A stretch of DNA of 20,168 nucleotides from Clostridiales bacterium (GTDB taxonomy: Bacteria; Bacillota; Clostridia; Oscillospirales; Acutalibacteraceae). Position 1 is the first letter of the stretch. Every line of letters begins with the position of its first letter. Location: assembly GCA_012522615.1 (NCBI GenBank), contig JAAYKB010000154.1, positions 1-20,168 of the forward strand. The letters run 5' to 3'. The notes under the pieces were generated by a model. The model did not search any database, was not told the DNA's origin, and saw only the letters and a list, made by a program, of their open reading frames with translations. This document shows, piece by piece, positions 14,793 to 20,168 of the stretch. The translations under genes and the position numbers were made by a program.

Positions 14793-14821
14793 TTGACTGG
14801 ATTGACATGAGATGTTAGAAT
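14793..14821 (+). promoter_or_regulatory. Promoter of the hydrogenase operon
   Basis: -35 TTGACT (14793-14798) and -10 TAGAAT (14816-14821), 17 bases apart. The start point near 14828 gives a leader of about 220 bases containing a hairpin with a T tract and the Rex site. Confidence 0.7.
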
Positions 14822-14875
14822 ATTATCTGAGCGTTTAATAGGTGTACTGCGCTGAACTGTCTTGCTGTAACTGCT

Positions 14876-14910
14876 GCGGAGCGAAACCGTTGTTTCGTAC
14901 CGCGGTTTTT
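14876..14910 (+). terminator. Attenuator-like hairpin in the hydrogenase leader
   Basis: GCGG (14876-14879) and GCGAAAC (14881-14887) pair with GTTTCGT (14892-14898) and CCGC (14900-14903) around a CGTT loop, with one A-A mismatch, and TTTTT follows at 14906-14910. The 3' half and T tract, CGCGGTTTTT (14901-14910), can also pair with AAAAACCGCG (14974-14983), which would compete with the terminator. Confidence 0.55.
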
Positions 14911-14923
14911 ATAGAACTCTTAA

Positions 14924-14941
14924 TTGTTAAAAAAATAACAA
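14924..14941 (+). promoter_or_regulatory. Rex operator of the hydrogenase operon
   Basis: TTGTTAAAAAAATAACAA matches the Rex consensus TTGTTAANNNNTTAACAA at all defined positions but one. Rex is the NADH-sensing repressor of fermentation genes in Clostridia and leaves its site when NADH is high. Its place about 100 bases downstream of the -10 suggests a roadblock, or control of an unseen second promoter. Confidence 0.82.
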
Positions 14942-15046
14942 GGCTTATTGGAGTATTTTGGGCCGACAAATCGAAAAACCGCGAGGTTAATTGATTTGTT
15001 TCAAAAAACAACGCATGCCATAACCCGTTAAGGAGGAAAAGCTAAC

Positions 15047-15544
15047 ATGCAAAAAAAAATCAGCAAGATTCCCTTTAAGGGAACCGCTGAACAGAAGCAA
15101 CGGCTTCTCAAGGTAATCGACGCCTATCACGATGACCCGAGCCGCCTGATGACGGTGATGCAGGAGGCGCAGGATATTTACGGCTATCTGCCTTTTGAAG
15201 TGCAGCAGATGATTGCCGACGGTATGAATATACCGCTCGAGAAGGTGTACGGAGTCGCTACCTTTTATTCTCAGTTTTCCCTGTCGCCAAAGGGAGTATA
15301 CAATGTTTCAGTCTGTCTCGGTACCGCCTGTTATGTAAAGGGCTCGGGCGATATCTTCAACAGGATAAGCGAAAAGCTCGGCATCGGAGCCGACGAATGC
15401 ACCGAGGACGGTAAATTCTCTCTGACTGCCTGCCGCTGCATCGGCGCATGCGGTCTTGCCCCGGTTATGACCGTCAACGATGATGTGTACGGCAGACTTA
15501 ATGTTGATGATGTTGACGGCATTCTCGCCAAATACAGCGATTAA
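15047..15544 (+). CDS. hydC: Hydrogenase gamma subunit, NuoE-like [2Fe-2S] protein
   Basis: A 165-residue subunit of the electron-bifurcating hydrogenase, homologous to NuoE of complex I. A helical N-terminal part (1-75, with MTVMQEAQDIYGYLP) precedes a thioredoxin-like [2Fe-2S] domain. The cluster ligands are C90 and C95 (VCLGTACYVKG) and C131 and C135 (CRCIGACGLAPV), the standard spacing. It passes electrons between the NuoF-like subunit and its own cluster in the cytoplasmic HydABC complex. The ATG at 15047 follows AAGGAGG at 15031-15037. First gene of the operon, under the Rex site. Confidence 0.95.
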   Translation: MQKKISKIPFKGTAEQKQRLLKVIDAYHDDPSRLMTVMQEAQDIYGYLPFEVQQMIADGMNIPLEKVYGVATFYSQFSLSPKGVYNVSVCLGTACYVKGSGDIFNRISEKLGIGADECTEDGKFSLTACRCIGACGLAPVMTVNDDVYGRLNVDDVDGILAKYSD

Positions 15545-15547
15545 AAG

Positions 15548-16114
15548 ATGCGTGAGCTGTCGTTAAATATTCTTGACATAGCGCAGAATTCCATATCCGC
15601 CGGAGCCACCCTGATTGAAATCACGGTTGACGAGAACACCCAAGCCGACCGTCTGACCGTCTGTATCGCCGATAACGGGCGGGGAATGACTCCGGAGCAG
15701 GTAAGAACGGTAACAGACCCGTTTTACACCACCCGCACAACCCGTCGCGTCGGAATGGGGATTCCCCTGCTTTGCATGGCGGCCGAACAGTCGGGCGGCA
15801 GTCTTGATATAAAATCGCGTTTTGGGCAGGGCACCACGGTTACCGCGACATTCGTGCATTCACATATTGACCGCCCGCCTCTCGGGGATATCAAGGCAAC
15901 CGTGACGGCTTTGATTCGGATGAATCCTCAGCTTGATTTTTGCTTCATTCATACGTTTGACGGCCGTTCGTTTACCTTTGATACCCGCCAGCTTCGCGTC
16001 ATACTCGGCGACCTGCCGCCGGATACGCCCGAGGTTGCGGAATGGATCGGCGGATATCTTGATGAACAGGAAAAAATCCTGTCCGGCGTACTGATTCCGG
16101 ACGAAAATGATTGA
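15548..16114 (+). CDS. GHKL-type ATP-binding protein of the hydrogenase operon
   Basis: A 188-residue protein made of a histidine-kinase-type ATPase domain alone. The N box holds N14 (NILDIAQNS), the G1 box is DNGRGM (42-47), and the ATP lid region is DPFYTTRTTRRVGMGIPLL with a GQGT G2-type motif (93-96). There is no phospho-acceptor histidine helix, sensor or membrane segment, and residues 105-188 are unassigned. Genes of this kind recur between the NuoE- and NuoF-like genes of clostridial bifurcating hydrogenases, but their role is not settled: assembly, regulation or phosphotransfer are all open. It begins three bases after hydC with no evident ribosome binding site, so translation is probably coupled. 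Confidence 0.85.
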   Translation: MRELSLNILDIAQNSISAGATLIEITVDENTQADRLTVCIADNGRGMTPEQVRTVTDPFYTTRTTRRVGMGIPLLCMAAEQSGGSLDIKSRFGQGTTVTATFVHSHIDRPPLGDIKATVTALIRMNPQLDFCFIHTFDGRSFTFDTRQLRVILGDLPPDTPEVAEWIGGYLDEQEKILSGVLIPDEND

Positions 16115-16133
16115 TAACAGGAGGTAAGGTATC

Positions 16134-16505
16134 GTGAAAACATTGGCAGAGCTTCAGGCCATTCGGGATAAAGCCCGTGAAAAAATGACGATTCGCGAGG
16201 ATAACAGTGAAGCGACTCGTGTTATAGTCGGTATGGCAACCTGCGGTATAGCCGCCGGTGCAAGACCTGTTTTAAACGCCTTTGTTGACGAGGTGTCAAA
16301 GCGTAAGCTCGGCAATGTTGTCGTCACCCAGACCGGGTGTATCGGCATGTGCCAGTTTGAGCCCATTGTCGAGGTTCTTGAACCCGGCAAGGAAAAGGTA
16401 ACATATGCAAAAATGACTCCCGAGAAGGTGGCACGTATCGTTGTCGACCATCTTGTAAACGGCAATCCGGTGATGGAATACACCATCGGCAGCTTGCTTA
16501 AATAG
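16134..16505 (+). CDS. Thioredoxin-like (2Fe-2S) ferredoxin, HndB-like
   Basis: A 123-residue protein. A helical N-terminal tail (1-28) is followed by a thioredoxin-like ferredoxin fold with C37 (MATCGIAAGA), C69 and C73 (QTGCIGMCQFEP). Only three cysteines lie in the cluster region, against four in HydC; as far as I recall this is normal for the HndB-like group. It starts at GTG 16134 behind AGGAGG. As an operon member it is likely an accessory electron carrier or a peripheral subunit of the hydrogenase. It resembles the N-terminal domain of the next gene, so the two may come from a duplication. Confidence 0.88.
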   Translation: MKTLAELQAIRDKAREKMTIREDNSEATRVIVGMATCGIAAGARPVLNAFVDEVSKRKLGNVVVTQTGCIGMCQFEPIVEVLEPGKEKVTYAKMTPEKVARIVVDHLVNGNPVMEYTIGSLLK

Positions 16506-16525
16506 GATAAGGAGGTTTTAATTCG

Positions 16526-18313
16526 ATGGTTCGTTCTCATGTACTGGTTTGCGGCGGTACCGGCTGTACCTCCTCAGACAGTCCTAAAATTATCGACGCG
16601 TTGGAAAAGGAACTGAGCAAACAGGGTATCGCGGATGAGGTCAAGGTGGTCCGGACGGGCTGCTTCGGTCTTTGCGCGCTGGGTCCCGTAATGATTGTAT
16701 ATCCCGAGGGATGCTTTTACTCCATGGTTAAGGTGGAGGACATACCCGAAATTGTTTCGGAGCATTTACTTAAAGGGCGCATCGTTACCCGTCTGCTGTA
16801 TCAGGAAACGGTCGACAAGGACCAAATCAAATCCCTCAACGACACCGACTTCTATAAAAAGCAGGTTCGTGTCGCCCTTCGCAACTGCGGGGTTATCAAT
16901 CCCGAATCGATTGAGGAATACATCGCTTTTGACGGCTATCAGGCTCTTGCCAAGTGCCTGACCGAATATACCCCCGAGCAGGTCATCCAGATTGTCACCG
17001 ATTCCGGTCTGCGCGGACGCGGCGGCGGGGGATTCCCGACCGGACGCAAATGGGCGCTTACCGCTCCCAACAAAGCTCCCCAGAAATATGTTGTCTGCAA
17101 CGCCGACGAGGGCGACCCCGGCGCCTTTATGGATCGCTCGGTTCTCGAGGGCGACCCCCACTGCCTTATCGAGGCAATGACGATTGCCGGTTATGCTATC
17201 GGCGCTACCAAGGGCTTTGTATATGTCCGTGCGGAATATCCCATTGCGGTAAAACGTCTTCAGATGGCCATCGATCAGGCGCACGAATACGGTCTGCTGG
17301 GTAAAAACCTGTTCGATTCCGGTTTTGACTTTGACTTGGAAATCCGTCTTGGAGCGGGCGCCTTTGTCTGCGGCGAGGAAACCGCTCTGATGACCTCTAT
17401 AGAGGGCAACCGCGGCGAACCCCGTCCCCGCCCGCCGTATCCGGCTGTCAAGGGCTTGTTCGGTATGCCGACTGTAGAAAACAATGTCGAAACCTTTGCA
17501 AACATTCCGCAGATAATTCTCAAGGGCGCAGACTGGTTCGCCTCGATGGGAACCGAGAAGTCCAAGGGTACAAAGGTGTTTGCGCTGGGCGGTAAAATCA
17601 AGCATACCGGACTTGTTGAGATCCCGATGGGTACAACCCTTCGTGAGATTGTCGAGGAGATCGGCGGCGGCATTCCGGGCGGCAAGAAATTCAAGGCGGC
17701 GCAGACCGGCGGCCCGTCGGGCGGATGTATTCCGGCCGACCTGATCGACACCAAGATTGATTATGACAACCTTACGGCTCTGGGCTGTATGATGGGCTCG
17801 GGCGGACTTATCGTCATGGACGAGGACACCTGTATGGTAGACATCGCAAAGTTCTTCCTCGAATTCACGGTTGACGAGTCCTGCGGCAAATGCACCCCCT
17901 GCCGGGTGGGTACAAAACGCCTTTATGAAAAGCTTGAAAAGATTACAAGCGGCAACGGCACCATGGAGGATATCGACGAGCTCGAGGAGCTTTGCAACTA
18001 CATCAAAGAAAACTCCCTTTGCGGTCTCGGACAGACGGCGCCCAATCCGGTCCTCTCCACCCTGCGCTTCTTCCGTGATGAATACATCGCCCACGTAAAG
18101 GATAAGAAGTGCCCCGCCGGCGTGTGCAAGTCGCTTTTGCAGTACTTCATCATCGCCGACAAGTGCAAGGGCTGCACGGCATGCGCCCGCGTCTGTCCGG
18201 TCGGCGCGATTTCGGGCAGTGTCAAGCAACCGCATGTAATCGACACATCCAAATGTATCAAATGCGGCGCCTGCATGGAAAAATGCAAATTCGGCGCCAT
18301 TGTGAAGAGATAA
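16526..18313 (+). CDS. hydB: Hydrogenase beta subunit, NuoF-like, FMN and NADH binding
   Basis: A 595-residue flavoprotein, the bifurcating core of the complex. Residues 1-95 are a thioredoxin-like [2Fe-2S] domain (C9, C14, C46, C50). The FMN/NADH domain covers about 115-340, with GLRGRGGGGFPTG (161-173), CNADEGDPGAFMDR (191-204) and GAGAFVCGEETALMTSIEG. An SLBB domain follows (about 350-400). The 4Fe-4S domain has C453, C456, C459 and C499. A CPAGVC pair (529-534) precedes two ferredoxin [4Fe-4S] sites (C547/550/553/557 and C577/580/583/587). In this family NADH is oxidised together with reduced ferredoxin to drive H2 formation, or the reverse. The ATG at 16526 follows AAGGAGG. Confidence 0.96.
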   Translation: MVRSHVLVCGGTGCTSSDSPKIIDALEKELSKQGIADEVKVVRTGCFGLCALGPVMIVYPEGCFYSMVKVEDIPEIVSEHLLKGRIVTRLLYQETVDKDQIKSLNDTDFYKKQVRVALRNCGVINPESIEEYIAFDGYQALAKCLTEYTPEQVIQIVTDSGLRGRGGGGFPTGRKWALTAPNKAPQKYVVCNADEGDPGAFMDRSVLEGDPHCLIEAMTIAGYAIGATKGFVYVRAEYPIAVKRLQMAIDQAHEYGLLGKNLFDSGFDFDLEIRLGAGAFVCGEETALMTSIEGNRGEPRPRPPYPAVKGLFGMPTVENNVETFANIPQIILKGADWFASMGTEKSKGTKVFALGGKIKHTGLVEIPMGTTLREIVEEIGGGIPGGKKFKAAQTGGPSGGCIPADLIDTKIDYDNLTALGCMMGSGGLIVMDEDTCMVDIAKFFLEFTVDESCGKCTPCRVGTKRLYEKLEKITSGNGTMEDIDELEELCNYIKENSLCGLGQTAPNPVLSTLRFFRDEYIAHVKDKKCPAGVCKSLLQYFIIADKCKGCTACARVCPVGAISGSVKQPHVIDTSKCIKCGACMEKCKFGAIVKR

Positions 18314-18331
18314 GAAAGGAGTACGCTGAAA

Positions 18332-20074
18332 ATGGAAATGGTCAATTGTAAGATAAACGGAATAGCAGTCAGCGTGCCCAAGGGCTCAACCATTCTGGAG
18401 GCTGCCCGCATCGCAGGTGTGGATATTCCCACGCTCTGCTACCTGAAGGATATTAATGAAATCGGCGCCTGCCGCATATGTGTTGTCGAGGCGACCGGCA
18501 CTCGCGGACTTGTTACCGCCTGCGTCTACCCCGTGTCGGAGGGTATGGAGGTTCAGACAAATACCGAAAAGGTGCAAAAATCCCGCAAAACAACCCTGGA
18601 ACTGATTCTTTCAACCCATGAGAAAAAATGCCTTTCCTGCATTCGCTCACAGGACTGCGAGCTGCAAAAGCTGTGCCGCGACTACGGTGTCGAGGATTCG
18701 GACAAATATGACGGCTTTTGCCCGACCTATGAGCTGGATTTGTCAGCCCCCCACCTTGTCCGCGACAACAACAAGTGCATCCTCTGCCGCCGCTGCGTCG
18801 CCGCCTGCGAGCAGCAGTTTGTATCGGTTATCGGGGCAAACGACCGCGGTATCCACACCCATATCGGCACGCCGTTCGAAAAGCAGCTTAACGATGTTCC
18901 ATGCGTTTCCTGCGGTCAGTGTACCGTGGTATGCCCGACCGGCGCTCTGCGCGAAAAGGATGATACCGATAAGGTGTGGGCAGCGCTGTCCGACCCCTCA
19001 AAGCATGTTGTTGTCCAGACCGCTCCCTCCATCCGCGCAACACTCGGCGAATGCTTCGGCATGCCGATAGGAACCAATGTCGAGGGCAAGATGGCTGCCG
19101 CCCTTCGCCGTCTCGGATTTGACAAGGTGTTTGACACCGACTTCAGCGCCGACGTCACCATCGTGGAGGAGGCGACCGAATTTATCGGGCGCTTACAAAA
19201 CGGCGGTCTTCTGCCCATGATTACATCCTGCTCGCCCGGCTGGGTCAAGTTCGCGGAGCTTTATTATCCCGAACAGCTGGGTCATCTGTCCTCCTGCAAG
19301 TCGCCGCAGCAGATGCTGGGAGCGATCATCAAGACCTATTATGCCCAAAAGAACAATATCGACCCCAAGGATATCGTTTCGGTTTCTATAATGCCCTGCA
19401 CGGCAAAGAAATTCGAGATAGGACGCGAGGACCAGAGCGCGTCCGGCTTTGCCGATGTCGATATTGCGATTACCACCAGAGAGCTCGGCAATATGATAAA
19501 ACGCGCGGGCATCAATTTTGCAAGCCTGCCCGACGAGGAGTTTGACAACCCGCTTTCCGACGACACGGGCGCGGCGGTTATATTCGGCGCGACCGGCGGC
19601 GTTATGGAGGCCGCGCTTCGCACCGCAAACGATGTGCTGACCGGCAAGGACAATGAAGCGGTCGATTTCAAGGAGGTTCGCGGTACGGCGGGTTTGAAAG
19701 AGGCTGTCTACAACATAGCCGGCATGGATGTCAAGGTCGCTGTCGCAAGCGGCATCGATAACGCCAACTATGTAATGAGCAAGATCAAGGACGGCACCGC
19801 CGACTGGCACTTTGTCGAGATTATGTGCTGCCCCGGCGGGTGCGTAAACGGCGGCGGACAACCCCTGCAGCCCGCTTCGATCCGCAATTCGGTAGACCTC
19901 AAGACGCTTCGCGCCAAAGCCCTGTATGACCAGGACAAGGCAATGACGGTCCGCAAATCCCATAAATCCCCCGCCGTCAAGGCTATTTACGACGAGTATT
20001 TCGGGGAATACGGCAGCCACAAGGCGCACGAAATCCTGCATACCAAATATGTCGGACGTCCGAAATACAAATAA
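18332..20074 (+). CDS. hydA: [FeFe]-hydrogenase catalytic subunit HydA
   Basis: A 580-residue group A, M3-type hydrogenase. Domains in order: plant-type [2Fe-2S] (C36, C47, C50, C64), His-Cys [4Fe-4S] (H96, C100, C103, C109), two ferredoxin [4Fe-4S] sites (C149/152/155/159 and C191/194/197/201), and the H-cluster domain from about 225. The H-cluster motifs are L1 TSCSPGW (298-304), L2 MPCTAKKFE (354-362) and L3 EIMCCPGGCVNGGGQP (496-511). L1 has Ser in place of one of the usual paired cysteines, and L3 has Cys where Ala is usual. No maturase gene (HydE, HydF, HydG) is in the window. The first ATG is ten bases behind AAAGGAG; a second ATG two codons on is less well placed. Confidence 0.97.
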   Translation: MEMVNCKINGIAVSVPKGSTILEAARIAGVDIPTLCYLKDINEIGACRICVVEATGTRGLVTACVYPVSEGMEVQTNTEKVQKSRKTTLELILSTHEKKCLSCIRSQDCELQKLCRDYGVEDSDKYDGFCPTYELDLSAPHLVRDNNKCILCRRCVAACEQQFVSVIGANDRGIHTHIGTPFEKQLNDVPCVSCGQCTVVCPTGALREKDDTDKVWAALSDPSKHVVVQTAPSIRATLGECFGMPIGTNVEGKMAAALRRLGFDKVFDTDFSADVTIVEEATEFIGRLQNGGLLPMITSCSPGWVKFAELYYPEQLGHLSSCKSPQQMLGAIIKTYYAQKNNIDPKDIVSVSIMPCTAKKFEIGREDQSASGFADVDIAITTRELGNMIKRAGINFASLPDEEFDNPLSDDTGAAVIFGATGGVMEAALRTANDVLTGKDNEAVDFKEVRGTAGLKEAVYNIAGMDVKVAVASGIDNANYVMSKIKDGTADWHFVEIMCCPGGCVNGGGQPLQPASIRNSVDLKTLRAKALYDQDKAMTVRKSHKSPAVKAIYDEYFGEYGSHKAHEILHTKYVGRPKYK

Positions 20075-20112
20075 TATAAAGCGCTTCCCCCGAGGATATT
20101 CTGAAATGATAT

Positions 20113-20152
20113 AAAGATGGTAGACACTAAAAAACCGTGTCTACCATCTTTT
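20113..20152 (+). terminator. Terminator of the hydrogenase operon
   Basis: AAAGATGGTAGACAC (20113-20127) pairs perfectly with GTGTCTACCATCTTT (20137-20151), 15 pairs with a nine-base loop. The 3' T run is short, since most of it is in the stem. It lies 39 bases past the hydA stop. Nothing else is visible up to the window end. Confidence 0.8.
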
Positions 20153-20168
20153 GCCGTATAATTAAGAA

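Noticed and set aside
16766..18235. Long minus-strand frame opposite the NuoF-like gene
   Set aside because: It is the antisense shadow of a GC-rich, clearly conserved gene and shows no family resemblance.

Overview
The window looks like chromosomal DNA of an anaerobic Gram-positive Clostridia member, most likely a gut-type Oscillospiraceae/Ruminococcaceae relative. The reasons are a complete electron-bifurcating [FeFe]-hydrogenase operon, a T-box leader, strong AGGAGG-type ribosome binding sites, several TTG starts, a sporulation-type promoter and clusters of dispersed palindromes. No phage, insertion sequence, CRISPR array, tRNA or rRNA was seen.

Layout. (1) 1-777 holds no convincing protein gene. 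It carries three adjacent hairpins (80-148) that look like a dispersed repeat, then a strongly folded stretch ending in a T tract (about 182-316) that may be a small RNA. (2) 778-2324 is an ECF-type sigma factor overlapping a membrane-anchored anti-sigma-like protein; this part is visibly more AT-rich than what follows. (3) 2586-4315 is a promoter, a tryptophan-specific T-box leader with its terminator, and a TrpB2-type tryptophan synthase beta chain. A spacer with two palindrome elements follows. (4) 4786-12377 is a minus-strand block of housekeeping and surface genes: LysM/G5/M23 peptidase, LuxS, zinc-dependent phospholipase-C-like protein, RluA-type pseudouridine synthase, a small probable spore protein, branched-chain aminotransferase and a MATE transporter. 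(5) A DtxR-like metalloregulator is divergent from the MATE gene. (6) 13078-14751 is a two-membrane-segment, cell-surface PIG-L deacetylase whose N-terminal beta domain is interrupted by a Ser/Thr linker. (7) 14793-20152 is the hydrogenase operon: promoter, attenuator-like hairpin, near-consensus Rex operator, then NuoE-like subunit, GHKL ATPase, thioredoxin-like ferredoxin, NuoF-like subunit and HydA, closed by a terminator.

How the genes work together. The hydrogenase operon reoxidises NADH and reduced ferredoxin together to make H2, and the Rex site ties it to the NADH/NAD ratio. The T-box ties TrpB2 to charging of tRNA-Trp. The least explained and most interesting signals are the folded RNA-like region near the left edge, the 16-bp inverted repeat around the PIG-L promoter, the paired GTTACAA operators at the M23 gene, and the linked cysteine changes in the H-cluster motifs of HydA.
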